Below are positions 12,655-26,900 of a stretch of 64,000 nucleotides of DNA, piece after piece; the stretch's first letter is position 1; every line of letters starts with the position of its first letter. A model generated the notes under the pieces. It was not told where the DNA came from, did no database searches, and worked only from the letters and a program-made list of their open reading frames with translations. The position numbers and the translations under genes are program-made. This stretch comes from Lepas anatifera. Its lineage: Eukaryota; Arthropoda; Thecostraca; Lepadidae. The stretch covers positions 1-64,000 of the forward strand of contig JAOTON010000776.1 of NCBI GenBank assembly GCA_034440635.1. Direction: 5' to 3'.

Positions 12655-13110
12655 TCTGCATCCTTGCCATCAGAAAGTTAGGCGGAATATGTCAGGTTAA
12701 GTCAGTTTAGTCTTGATTAGCCTAAGCTGGTTCGGACTGCTTCTGTTCGGACCAGATCAGTTTGGCCGCTCGGCTCGGTTCGTATGAGCCCGGTAAGTTT
12801 ATATGAAATTAGGTTAAGTGTGGGCTGTCTCAGGCGATGCTCAACCCGGTCAGCTATGGTCGCGATGTGTCGGCTTTGGTTAGATAACACCGTTCGGTGC
12901 ATGTGAAGGTAATATCAGGTCACATCAGCTTAGGTCATGCAAAGTTAGAAAGCTAGAATCTATCAAGCCCGATTAAGCTATCTAAGAGGGAGACCTCGTG
13001 ACCTTGAGGTCACGCAATGTCATGGTAGGTCAAGCAAGTTGGCCTGGTTACGATAAAGAGTCGGGTTTTAGGATTTTCCGTGTTTATCAGGTCATGGCAG
13101 GTCAGGTTCA
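12655..13110. repeat. Diverged AGGTCA-rich sequence
   Basis: Contains irregularly spaced AGGTCA/TGACCT and AGGTTAAGTCAG-like words (for example 12998-13040 and 13088-13105) but no TTAA termini or GC palindrome. It could be an old relic of the TTAA superfamily. Confidence 0.35.
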
Positions 13111-13813
13111 AAAATTCAAAAATAGAAGAGAAACACTAAAACGGTGAATACCATGGAAATGCGCCGAACGAAATACTGCCCTGAAAAATCCATACCACGA
13201 AGATTGACATATGTTTTCCTGCGATCCATATATCACAATGTTTCCTCTAAATGTATTAGTCATTACGGTACTCCAGCGTAACTTTGACACAAGTTAGCCT
13301 CCTTTTGGTAGCATAAGCTTTATAACGTGTCTAACAACACGTACAAGAGCAGTAAAACTACGGCAAGTTCATTTTCAAAGCTCATTCGAAAGAGTTTAAT
13401 TGCACGAGAGGAATGACTTAGAACAGAGAGTTGCTCGTCTCACTACATCCACTTCTTTCTCAGAATATGTTTTATCTTTTTCGTTACAAAAATGTGTTAC
13501 AAAATGTTTTAATGCTTTGGAAAATTAATCCCAAACACTTCTGTGATTGACAAAAGTTAAATTTCATTAACACTGAACGCTTTGTATTGACATATCGAGG
13601 AATCCAGGCAAAGTACTTCACAGGGCAAAAACGTGTTGCAGAAATTCTGGTGAATATTCGTTTTCGATGTTCCAGAGAGTTACTGCATTGAACTGTAGGG
13701 TGAAATATTAAGTGTTAGGAATATATTTAATAACACATTTAATCTGGTATTCTTACTCCTACTTCATCTATCCGTCATATGGGCAGCACCCAGTAAATTT
13801 CCAAGTGACTCAC

Positions 13814-13876
13814 ATTACTGCAGAGCTCGAGGAATTCATCCAGAGTGACCACGCCGTCTCTGTTGATGTCCATTCT
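13814..13876 (-). CDS. KCNIP: KCNIP exon 7 (EF-hand 4)
   Basis: Acceptor TTTTCTTCAG, donor GTGAGT. Exactly 21 codons in phase 0: [20 protein letters not shown] then N. The EF4 loop [12 protein letters not shown] has Asp, Asn, Asp, Gly and Glu at the binding positions. The vertebrate counterpart exon is also 21 codons. One further exon encoding the C-terminal helix and stop should follow at lower coordinates or off the window. Confidence 0.93.
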
Positions 13877-14267
13877 CTGAAGAAAAAAACAATTCACTAA
13901 TACACTCTAGCGCGGGCAGAACAAAGCACGCGATGCAGGCCATACTTTTTATAAAAGAATGCCCAGCGCATAGATGTCTACTGATTCTATGATCTAGCCA
14001 CTACTCAGCCCTCCTCCAAGAGCAATGCTGCTGGATAGAACCTAGGCGCTATAATCGCTAAGGTTGGTATTCTCTTCAGCCCCAATAATCAATCAGCTGT
14101 ATAGAAACTCGTACCTCAAAGATTCTATCGACGTGCTGTTTTGTGCTGACTTCATCCCCAGCTGGACTTGAATGCCGTCCCACAAGCATATAGACAGAGC
14201 CAACGACGTCCAACATTTCATCCTTGGTGATGTACCTGCCGTTGAAGAATATAGTAAAGAAGGGGAA

Positions 14268-14314
<47 letters not shown>

Positions 14315-17300
14315 GATTTAAAATATGTGGATGGCGGCACCATAGACTTTTCAACCCATTTATTTCCACTTCCCCCAGTTTCACCGCCAGTGGTGGGTGG
14401 ATTAAATAGCTAAATCAAACAAGACATAATTTGGTGTCTAACTCTAATTGAGTCAGAGCATCGAAAGCCTGTCAGAGGGAGGGTGGGGTCACTAGCCGAT
14501 TGAATGAGTGAGTAACTGCAAGGGCCACAGATCTGTGTGATCCAATTTGAAACAACAGAAGCCCCTGAAGCTGCATTCATTGACTGGTGCTAATGTAGAA
14601 CCTTAAAGTCCACTCATAACATGTAAGCCTCGGCTTTTCGCCTTATCTCCCAAGTTGAGGCGCAGTAGTGAAAGTTTCACGTTACCCGTCGCCGTTGATG
14701 TCGTATAAGGAGAATGCCCATCGTAGCTTGTCGTACATGTCGCCTCTGCTCAGTGCCGACAGGGCGGTCACAAACTCCTGTCGACAGAGGACGTTGTCAC
14801 AAACCCCTGCCGACGGAGGACATTGTCGCAAACTCCTACCGACGGAGGACATTGGTATAAACTCCCGCCACCGGAGGACATTGCCACAAACTCCTGCAAA
14901 CAGAGGACATTGTCACAAACTCCTGCCAACAGCGGACATTGTCAATAACTCCTGCGGACGGAGGACATTGTGACAAACTCCTGCCGACGAAGGACAGTGT
15001 CACAAACTCCTGCCGACGGAGGACATTATCACAAACTCCCGCCAACAGGAGGCATTGCCACAAACACCTGCCGACGGAGAACATTGTCATCAACTCCTGC
15101 CGACAGAAGGTGCTGCCACAAACACCCGCCGATAAGCGACATTGTCACGAACTCTTGCCGATGGAGGAAATTATCACAAGTTCCTGCCGACAGTGAATAT
15201 TGTCACAAACTGCTGCCAACAGAGGGCATCGTCACAAACTCTTGCAGACAGAGGACATTTTCACAAATTTCCGCCGGCACAGGATATCCTCACAAGGTCC
15301 TGCCGACAGAGGACATTGTCACTAACTCTTACCGGCAGAGGACATTGTCACACACTCTTGCCGGCAGAGGACATTGGCATACGCTGCTGTCGACAATGGA
15401 CAATGTTACAAACACCAACCAACAGAGGACATTTTCACGAAATGAAGCTAATACAGGACATTGTCACAAACTTCTGCTGACAGAGGACGCTGTCACAAAC
15501 TCGCATACACAGAAAGAGGTCGCAAACTTCTGCCGAAAGAGAGATGTGTGACGAGCTCCTGCCGATAGAAGGCGTCGTTGCAAACTCATGGCGATGGAGG
15601 AAACTATGACAAACTCGTGGCGGCAGAATAGGTCATCACGAACTCATGTCAAAAGGGGGACTGTAAAAAGAACGCACATTCATGAGGCGGGGTTATTTGC
15701 CGAAGGGTTCAGCATTTCAGCAGACCACCTCTGCCATTTTCAGTTGGAACGAACCGGAAACGTCACGTTAAAAATGTCAGACTAGTGTGCAGTGATGTCC
15801 GATTTTACGTGCCAGAACAAACTGGAAAAACATCTATCAGTGCCACCCTGGTAATAGCACTCACGCTAGTCAAATGTCGGCATTTACTGCGCTTTTATGA
15901 TTAAGATATGCAGACTTGTCGTCAAGATCAGTATATTTATCTATGCTGCAAACTACATGTTCCCCGCAAAGACAAATATTTTCACTGGGCATTAACACCC
16001 GCACTGGAGGGGGCTCTGGCACTAACGCGCACTGGAGGGGGGCCTGGTAGGCCCCCTAAGATCTCGGAAACTAAGAGGGTTAGAAAAACGCCACTTGGTA
16101 GATGGGTGGGGGCGATGGTGATCTACATGATGACCAATTTTCATTGACCTAGGTCAATATCTTCAAGGTCAAACGAGGTCGTAAAGGTCAAATATTGGCC
16201 ATGCTGGTATCGATTGATAAATGCTGTGATTATGCAGGAAAATGGCGGGAATAAGCTAAAGGCGGACAAGGTTCATAGAGAAGAGGTCTCAAAGAGGCTT
16301 CCCCACAACTTTTGGGTCAAGGTCATTCAAGGTCATTGACCTTTAAGGTCACCATATGGTATACTACTTATTATTTACACTTTGACTAACACTGTAGCCA
16401 CTGTTTGGCGGGAAATGAGGATTGACCTTTCCCAATGACCTTTGACCTTGACCTTTGACCTTGAACTTTGTATTGGGGTACCCTACCGATGACGTCATAG
16501 CATAATATATGTCAGACGGGGTAACGTCATTTGGCCGGACGCGCAGTGGTCAGTGACCTTAAAAGTGCAGATATGACCTTGACCTGTGGCCTTTGACCTT
16601 GACCTTGACTTTCATGTGAAGTGACCTTGACATATAGTCCCGCTTATATGACGTTATGACGTCACCACTCGGTCTTCAATGCAGCTAACTGGTCCGACCG
16701 CGCGTTTACGGCGATCTCAAAATGCAGGTCTGACTTTGAAAGCCTATAAGTCAAAAATTTTCGGCCGATTTTCAAAAGTCTTCACCAATCGACGCGCTAT
16801 TAAATTCTGTTAAATGTGGCTAGGTTTCGTTTTTCCGCTGCAAGCGGTTCTCCGGCCATCTCGGAAAAACAGGTGGGGGGCCTCGAGGCCCCTCCAGTCG
16901 CGTGTTAATCACCGTTGCATATTAATAACCCAAAATTCACGAAAAAACAACTTGTTTGACTGGACTCTTTGTCTAGCCGAATCAGCGGGAGATGGTAAAA
17001 AACCATCAAGCTTCATTGGCGGTCGCCCTTTCTTTCGCGCCGCCGGCTGCGACACCGCTGACGCAGTTGGCAGGCACATGGCAGATCGAAGCAAGGCGTA
17101 ACGACTGATATCCCATCAAGTCTCCATAATCGTCCTCCCTCGCAGGACCGCGCCCAGTGCGTCACACGAGCACAGCAGTGTATAACGACAGCGTGACGTG
17201 TACAGTATTCTCTTTGAGTTTTTTTGCGTTTAACGACGCACCAACTGCTGAGGTCATAAGGCGTCAGAAGGGGACAGGGTTCAACCCTAGCTCATGCTAT

Positions 17301-20300
17301 AGGCTTGAGCTAGGACAGGGAGTCTAATCCTTTCTCGGAGTGGTCTCGAAACCGCGACACCCTACACATACAGAATTTCATAGCCCGAGCCGAGTGCGTG
17401 CGATAACCGACCTCGCCACCCAAACCCCATTCTTTTCAAGTTCTTTGCTTTATCTGTTTCTAGGATTCGACACCTATGACACTATATCGCAAAACAGAGA
17501 GAAGAACGAACTACTAACAAAAACACGCACAGACGTATACAGGCATGACAGATACCCAGGCTATTTCCAGACCTTAATATCCCTTACACATTTTGTGCAT
17601 AGCATAATATTCATGGCCTGTTGACAAACACACAAGTTACAGCTTTATTCATGCCCATTTTCTAGTCGTTTCACTTCTTAGAGAGCTATTCCACAAATCT
17701 TTCCAAGAAAAAATGTAAGTGCGACAGATGTTACCACCTTACTTCCACCTAGTGCGCTTTCCAGCGATCCTTGCTCACCTCAAAGTTGATCGTGCCCGTG
17801 TGGTCAGTATCGAAGGTGTTAAAGACGTGATGAGCGTAGGCGTTCGAGTCTGCAATAAAGTGCGCAGAGTTGAGACCTGCACTGCGGAAACCCGGTTCCC
17901 TGACGTTTTTAAACGACAGTTTTCAACATGTTTTCATGCATTGACACGTGTATGGAAGCACGAATACTAAAGTATTCGTCTTGCTTCCTTTCTATCGGTA
18001 CTTATCGATATATTCCCATACCAACACGTTACCAAGCTTGCAAGAGGCATAACGTCAGACCTGGATGCGATATTACGCTATTTCGGTTTCACTGAATGAA
18101 AGGTAAGTAAGGGTGGGTCAAGAGCTATCGATAAAGAACATCCTTAGCCCAAAACTTAAGTCATGGGTACTTAAGAGTAGAATTGTACCTAGAGCTTTCA
18201 TAATGTCTTACGTGTTCCATATATTGCACGCGTTTCCACAACATCAGCCAAGTAGAAAGGATACAAGCACTATAGCAATCAAGAACCAAAAATCGATTTG
18301 GGTACACGGTGAAGCATAAGCGAAGAAGAGGAGAAAATTTATGCTACTTAGTCTTCTGCCACGACGCATGAATAGTCAAATGAACCTACCCAAAACTACT
18401 AAAATTGTTAGTACATAGACTCGAGCACTCCGGTCTCATTTACACAGGGAAAAGGCACATTTTATAATCAGGAAAATATCAGCAGAATTATTCATCTTGC
18501 TATTTCCACCATGCATCTGATGTCCAAGAAACACGCGAAGATTTGAAAATAGGCTAGGACATTGGATGAATTTTCAGTATCTTGGATCGGTGATAAGACA
18601 AAACTAAAGATATGAAAGTGGAATCCTTCTTTGCACATTCTGATTGAAATTTGACGGCTGTCTCTATAGCTTAAAACCTAAAGCTTTGGAATATTCGGGC
18701 CAGTACATAGCTAGTCGGGAGCAGTGCAATAAGTTCAATTAAGTCAGATTAGATATACGGGCAAGCTAAGATATCAGTTCCTAGCCACGCAATAAAAGAA
18801 CCACCGCACGCTTTTCAGTGAAATACTCAAATATCAACGAAACCATATTTACCGTTAATTTTTCCAACAAAAAATTTCCTTACTTGAATCATCATGTGAA
18901 TCATGTCTCATTTTGTCATCATCACTTGTCAGGAGCATACAACACATGTGAAAAGTGTCAGTAAAGCGTGAATAAAGAAGCGCGCAAAGATAGTTCTGTA
19001 CATAATTCGAGCATTGTTTTGGATTATATGCTCAATGAATTGGCAGTGAGTCTCCGATTGTTAAGCACAATTTCACTCACAAAGATCTAACATTGAGGCT
19101 GAGTTATGTGTCACCAATAGATATTGTGATGGCGCAAAACCTCTGAGGCTTCGTATTCATTTTATAAAGCATTAAAGCGAAATAGGACTAATAGATGAGG
19201 ATCCAGGTAATCTTAGCCCTCGGCCTAACCTTGCTCGATTCGCCTCTCCCCACAAATTTCGGAATTGCGGGAGAACAGTTCGGGCTAGTGAAATAGGCCC
19301 GGTATTTGTCAAACCCCTTCAAGCTCAAATATATCGAAGAAATATAAAGTTTGACTCATGTCAGTTTATTGAAGTATGACGTCTTTCACAGAGGTTTGCA
19401 GAAGGTCTCGTGTCTTCCTCCCTCCACTTAATCTAAGAACAGCAATTTGCTAATGCGACAGCTTTGTGTTCATGTTTGAGTTCATTCATGTGCGTATGCG
19501 AGTACTTAAGTAGGTGCGTTTGTGTATAAGCGTGCGATTGTACGCGTGATATTATTATTGTTTTGTGGTCTAAATTCGTGTACGAATGAGTTTCTTTCTC
19601 TAAATGTGACTAGGTGATCTTAGGCCATCTACGCGCGGTGGTCACCTGACTTGCACGACTCCACCTTTACATATTTTTATATCAGCGTGATCCCTATCTT
19701 AATAGCTTTTGGGTTCCGATGAAAATTGCTAGCATGTCTATTTGTTCACTTTTGGCCAGGTTATTACTAACAGAACAATTTTGAGGTAGAATGCTAGGAA
19801 AATTTAAAAGTTCCTGTTGGCTTATAGCTGAACAAAACTGTGTAACAAAAATGTAAAACAAAACTCATGGACTGGGTCCTAACACACGTCCCAGGCTTCA
19901 ATGAAGGCGAAAGGTCAGATGGAGGGTGGCTACGCAGTTCCAAAATATATTTTGGAGGTCGGACGCCTGTGAACCGAATTCAGGCGTGCCGTGGGCGGCG
20001 TGTGCCTCGCTGGTCGGGTTGGAGCGGGTACGACTCACCGGGCGGCGGTCTGACGTTTGACTGACATCACCACGTCACCTTGCCAAGTGCTATTGGTGTA
20101 TCCGTTTTGCTACAGAGTGGCAGTGTTATTGCTTAAGTGGGCGGTCCCACGGTATAAGCCATGCGTTTTTGTACCGCACCACAATGGCATACTGTGCGTG
20201 TGCAATCCTGTATCGAAAATAAAGCTGAAGTTATGTCATGTTATATGAATGTTAAACGATTGAATTACTTGTACTCATTATATGTACTGTTGGTTGCAGG

Positions 20301-20907
20301 TAAAACATGGCTGTTCCTTGGAAAACAGGGTTTGATGTGATTTTTCTGTGCATGACGGGTTGCTGAGCTGTTTCCTCCTAGCGTGGCCTACAGAATGGTA
20401 GTATTTTCAATCTGCTGTGAATATATGTGACGTTAAAATGCTGCGCTCACTCACACCACTAGTGAGACTAAGGAACTGGCAATATGAGAGGACGCTGCGT
20501 TACTTTAACCCAATCCCTATGTCCTATCTTGCTGCACCGAATTTATTACATGTGTCAATAAAATGCAAAAAATTGACCCCTTTTGCTCTCAGAAAGGGAA
20601 ATTTACAATTCAGACAACAGAGGACACCTTATCATCACATGGAAAACTATAATTCAAATTACATAATTTTTTGATGATGACATAGGTATATTTGGACAGT
20701 TGTACTTTTTGAAAGTAGAGCAAGTACATTCGCCCCAGATGGTGAAACATTAAACCCCCTCTCCCCCACCGCCCGAAGCCTCCGACCGGCACCGGCAGCA
20801 GGCACCCAAGGTCCAAGTACGGGAGATGCCAGCCATATCACCATCCACGCTCCAGCGCCATCCAACTAACACGTTCAACTAATTCAGGCTAAACACACAT
20901 ATGCCGG

Positions 20908-20965
<58 letters not shown>

Positions 20966-23900
20966 CCTATTTATATGACACATATAAATAAACTAAAGGC
21001 ACAGAAAAAATTGATTATGCTTTCTTAGCTTCCAAAATCCTTTCGTAAAGTGATGTGAACTCACAGTGCCCCAATGTTGTGTCTTACTTACCTCCCTGCG
21101 GAAAGAACCGCGAGTAGATGTATTTGAAGGTGTCTTCGTTTACAGTACCGCTCGGGCATTCCTGAAAACGCGACAGGGAAAAATTACCCAAACTGTAGTG
21201 AACTAGCTCAATACAAACACATGCATAAGCAGGGGCGTGCATTTCGTTTTTAAATCATCCGGGATGTCCAAATTTAGAATGATATTAATATCCAGAATAG
21301 GTTGCCCGGGCACGCGTATAAATCCCCAACCCTGTCCATAAGTCTTTCATTGACACCAGGAACATCGCCCAGGCTTACTGCAGGCCACGCTGGCGTTGTG
21401 TCGGGCCGCCACCAGGCTGAGGGATTAGGCATGCCTGATATTAACCGGGCAGCGCGACGGAAGATGAAGTGCCGGGTCGGGTGGGCGACGTCCATGATTG
21501 ATGTCGGTCAACTTTCAGGACATAATCCAGTCGCAGCTGCCCCAGCTGCCTCCGTCAAGACACACTGATGCCCAGCAATCATGCAGCGCCGCGGCCTCCA
21601 ACTTCTCATGAGCGTCAAGTGAGACGGCGCCACAAGGTCAAGGAGATGATTTCGTTGCTCGATACAGAGCGATTCGCGGCAGCCTAGAGCAGACGGATGG
21701 GGATTGAAGCGTAACTGCGTCCGGAAAGAGTACTGATATTTATGATGCGGGAAAATTTAGGAAATGGCTTTAAAAAATAGTTGATAAGATATGCTGTGAT
21801 GATGATTAAATATACAGATATCTTAGTCAACAAGTGTCTCAGTGGATAATTTGAAGCTGAATTTACCCAGCGTAGTACCTATCAACAGCCACGTGAAAGT
21901 AATAATTTTCGGGCTTATCGACGCACCAACTGCCATGATTATATGGCATTATCAGCTCTTTACTTGTTGGGGTTCCTGGAGAGCCAAGGTTCCTGGAGAG
22001 CCGAATTGCTCCTTGTTCAGGAAATCCACTGGGCTTTGAACCCGGGTCGGCCGCGTGGAAAACGAGTGTGCTAACCACTACACCGCCGCGGGGAAGCTAG
22101 GCGAGAGGCCAACAATGGAAATGGGGTCCAACAGCTTTAAGAATACGGTGTCCTGGGAAGAAGCTGGCAACATAAGGGGCTTAGGAGCAGGAGTCTCCCC
22201 CCTTGTATTTTCCAGAGGCTGGAACATAGAGACATGCACATCATTGAAAAAACAAAGCTTTCCCCTATCCGACGCTTTCGGGACAATTGTGCCCGCACAC
22301 TTCCAACACCACATGCCACCGTACCAGACGGCGGGGCTATCCCGATTTCCCTGGCGAGGCGGAACGTGGAACTACTCCTATTCGACCGTGCCCTTGGGGT
22401 GCTCTACCAGACCCGGGTATCTTTTCAGAAGCCGATCAAGCCCACGCTCACAATAACAAGGGCGCTAGTTGGTCAGCATTAATTCCGAGCCAAGGTGAGA
22501 ACTTCTTAATTTACCGACATCTCCTGAGTAGGAGGCGGACAAGAAAATACTGCCAAAAGTCAGCCTTGATTCAGTATCTACGTAAACACTCAAGCATGAT
22601 GTTTTAACCAGCTGCAGCACATCGGAAGTCCATTATCCGTTTAGGTGAGAAATGAAGACTTAACTCCCAACAGTTTATAGTCAATGTCATGTTGCATTAA
22701 ACTCACTAAAGCTGATAACTGAACTCGCCGGACCTCATTAGGGCGGAACACCAGATGAATATTTCGGTGTTGCAATTTTCCACCATGGAAAATTCGAAAT
22801 AGTTAAAACTGTAACTAGGGCATTGAAGAGCCAATCGCAGCAATCTAAGCTTTCGAGGAAATGTTTCATAAAAGCTCTTACATGATGACTTCCTTAAATT
22901 GCCGGGGTAATGTTTCGGAAGGTGGTGTCATACAATGGCGTGACACCACGGCCGGTCTCCAGACCACTGAAATACCCCAGAGCCCGAAACGGTTCAGTTG
23001 TATCCACCCATCCATCTGTGGTGGAATTCCCCAGGCATATCCCCAAGAAAGCAGTGGCGGATCCAGAACAACATTGGGGGGGGCTGGGGCTCTAGACTCT
23101 CCCGCCATTGCCTCTGAATAGCATTCAGCTATACATTAACTATAGGCACTCTGATATTTCGGAAGGGCTTGAGTCACTTAGCCCTTCTATCCATCACTGC
23201 AGTATAGCATAAAACCACAGCAGCAGAAAACTTAGAATGTCTGTCTCTCTTGCAACGTAAGCACCTTTCTCATCAGTTCATAGGTTCATGGGCAACAGAG
23301 GCTGACCAAAGCACACATTAAACGATCATTCAACGGTCATGCAACCAAACAGATATCCATTAGCAGTCATCTGCATCTGTGATCCATCGATCAATCCAAG
23401 GATCAACATCCCAATGACGTAAGCACCATCCATAACCTACACGAAGCTTGGGTAAGGCTGTTTCTGATGCGTTCGACAGTCCCCAAAAACACGTCGTTTC
23501 GGGAAGATAAACGAGCTGGTGAAGCGATTCCGGTAACAGGTTATGCTTCACCTCTTTCAGAACAGTGATAAACGTCCTCTGGGTCGAATGCCTTCGACTT
23601 CAGAGCGCGTTTGCCGTCGTATCTACGGCTATGCTGCCACCCGCCAGCTGTTAAGAGCGAGCGGACCTTTTAATGGGGGCAAGGATTAGGTAACCGTCGT
23701 GCGATTGCCATATTACACATATATCCCCGGCATTTAACCTTTCACGGCCTGGGGTCCGATCTGACCCTTTCGGTTTTTCGCAAATTATTCCGAGCTGATC
23801 TGAAATAGACATGCGTGGCTTTACGGACTTGTAATGTGATCAATTATAGACAAATTATGGCAAACAAATTGTTATTAATTCAGGTCAGGTCAAAAAGTTA

Positions 23901-26900
23901 TGACGGAATTTTCAAACCCATGTCAGGCGATTCTGGTCTTCTAAAACAAGGCCGACAAAACCAGGGTGTACCTAACTCAACTTCTAGAAGTGTTAGATCA
24001 AGTTTCTAAATATCCTTCAAAGGCTTTTGAAACGTAAAATCTGCGCGCTGTTTTCCATTTTGAGGTCAGGTCAATACTTAGGTCACTAGAGGTCATCAAA
24101 GGTTACAGTTTTCATAACTGTTTGTGTCTATAACTTTTGAACGGAACAAGATACAGTCGTAAGTTTGGTATCATAGAATCAGCATAACTCAAGGATTCTA
24201 ACGATATGCAGAATGACCTTGAAAGGTCATTATGTGACACAATGTCATGATTTGACCTTACTAGGTCATGCTGCATCTAATTTGAATCCTTGAGCCAGGG
24301 CAAACACATATGTGTCTTTTGTTTGTTCTAGGTCTAATGGTTCCTGAGTTATGCGGGATTTTCAAAATGGGTCTAAATTTGACCAATTTTTTGGTCACTG
24401 TGGCGTCACGGGACAACAGATATGGTTCAAACTTGGCTCTAGAGTAGAAGACGGTAAGGCGCTTCCAGCACCGTTTAATTTTTTCTGTATCACTTCCAGT
24501 TCCCGAGATTGTAGGGGGGGGGGGCGATCGGACCCCTCAGGCGATGGTGTGAACAGAGAGAGCCCAGGCGGAGCCGGGTTAAGGCCGTTCTGGAATATAC
24601 CCAGAATATGACCTTATAAATTGTATGATGTACATACATACCTATATGCACACACTTCATTATGAAACTTCCAAGACAAAGTGTTTCAACGGATTCTGAC
24701 ACCAACAGCTTCTTGAATGAGCAATTTTCGATATGATGCACGCATAATTAATTTTCATGGCCGAAGCTTTAGGCAAATGACACCTTTAAATGCGATTATA
24801 GCTGAAATAGCTGCACTGTAGATCATAGCAGAAAACAATGGCCGTGGAAAGTGGGAGGGGGACATGCAGAATGACTCCGTTTAAAAAGATGCCTACCCAT
24901 GGGTGTACGTATTTCCCAAATTTCGGCACTGGCACAATTATAAGCATTTCATCTCAATTTCCAGCCCTGCTTACACAAACATGGGGCCGGGGTGGCCTAG
25001 TGGCTTCGTTGCCAGACTGCGGATCGGATAGCATGGATTAACGTGGGTTCAATCCCTACGGCGGGAAACCGCCTTCCGTGTCCGATCTGACCCGGTGGAG
25101 AGGATCCTTAAACACCCACGCCAATACTCCCTGTAAATGGGCAAGTGTGCCTGTTGGGAGTGGCCCTTATAAAAGATAAAAAAATAAACATCCCCTAATG
25201 TTTTGAAGGTGCGCTGCCTCTTTAGAGTTCTCTCAGAAAGTTATATTTTTACGGCTTCGTCTTCCGTTTCCTCCATCTCACCCCTAGACTTGACAGGACA
25301 GAGCCTGTCCCCTTCTCTTCTCTTTCCGGACTTCTCGGTAAATACACGTTGGCGGTGACTGCGAAAATATGGTTTGATATTTCCTTCACCCCCAAAACTT
25401 AGTCTTTGCGGATAAGTGAGCGTTCTTGAAGCGACGTTCTGTGCCACCCGTCTCCGCTCGGGGTCAGCCAGCTCATTAACACGCGCCCCGCTGGGGTCCC
25501 TGGCATGACGCACCCCGCTGGGGAGGCGTATTTTGCCGCCCCCTCCGTATCTCATTTCCCAAGAAAGCTAAAGAAAAATACGGACGGCGTTCGAAAGCTC
25601 TTGACGAGACGAGGAGAAATTATACGAAGTATTTGTATTTCAGGTCAATGTTGAGGTCAGCATAGGTCAAAGAAGGTTCCATAGGCTTACAACAGGGCAG
25701 TGTACGTTTCCCCCTCAGCGCAGCTAGAGAAAATATTTACTCATTTACTCAGCGGAGCTAGAGAAAATACTTACTCATTTACTTCAGCGGAGCTAGAGAA
25801 AATATTTATGCATCGTTGGATTCCTCTCATCGTGGCAAATCGAATGATGTGTGATATGACCTTGCTAGGTCACATTGTGAAAATGAGCTGATATCGAGCT
25901 TGGTCAGGGTCACAGGGTGACCTGGTATGGTCATGCTGCATATCAATCGACTCCCCGTGACAATATAAGCACAATGCAAGCAAAATGGGAGCTTTATCTC
26001 AATTCAGTGAGAAGTTATTGGCAAGACAATCACTGTATGCTCCTGTGACCTGACATGACCTTTGAGAGGTCAGATGGTAAAAAACTCAACATTATGGTCA
26101 ACATAGTGGTAAGAATACACGGTATGAGGGTTTTCTGATTCATCTATACAGCATTTACTGAAAACAAGCCCTTTCAATTTTTCACCATAGACTTATAATG
26201 GGTGACCAAAATATTGACCCCACCTTAGGTCAACAATATCAAAATTCTGAGATAGTAGATTTGTAGACCCTAATAACTGCATCATATTGCGAAAGTTTCA
26301 AACTGATCGTTTGGCAGATGTTCCTTAGGCGCCGCTTTAAACTCGTGATTTTAGGCTTTGAGGTCGGGTCGCTTGTCCTTGGATAGCTCCTTGACCTGAC
26401 ATGACCTGACCTAAAAATTTGTTCAGATACGTAAGTCCCTTCGTTTTTGCGTTATCTGGGAAAAACCAGGAGAGGGGAGCGAATTTCGCCCCCCAGCGGG
26501 TCACGTGTTAAGACAAGTCATACACTGGAGAGAGGGACAGTAGCGCAGAAGACCGAGTACTGCGCTACGAAAATCCTTAATTGTCCGCACATTATTGTTT
26601 TCTTGGGCAAACAATGAAAGAAACTAGGGAATTTCGGAGTGCTCTACGAAAATAATGCCTGAGTTCGAATCGAATAAGCATGGCAATCCCTTTTGTGTCT
26701 CGTGCAATTGCACAGAGTGCAGCAACACCTCCCCAGCTCATGCCGCCGTCTCGAGAGTCGGTGGACAACCTACCTACGTCGGATGCATGCAAATAAAGAG
26801 CTGGAGCGTACAGGGGCCCCTACATTAACACGCGCATTGACGGGGGGCGGGTACCCGCCCCCTCGGGGTTTTTCGGAGATAGCAGAAAAACGGGGGCGCG

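Noticed and set aside
14970..15551. 193-codon plus-strand open frame with repeated Cys/His-like words
   Set aside because: It is a translation of the 29-bp minisatellite. The unit is not a multiple of three, all frames look alike, and the true coding signal is the minus-strand exon 5.
14766..15655. CRISPR-like array
   Set aside because: The units are contiguous with no unique spacers and drift gradually. This is a eukaryotic minisatellite.
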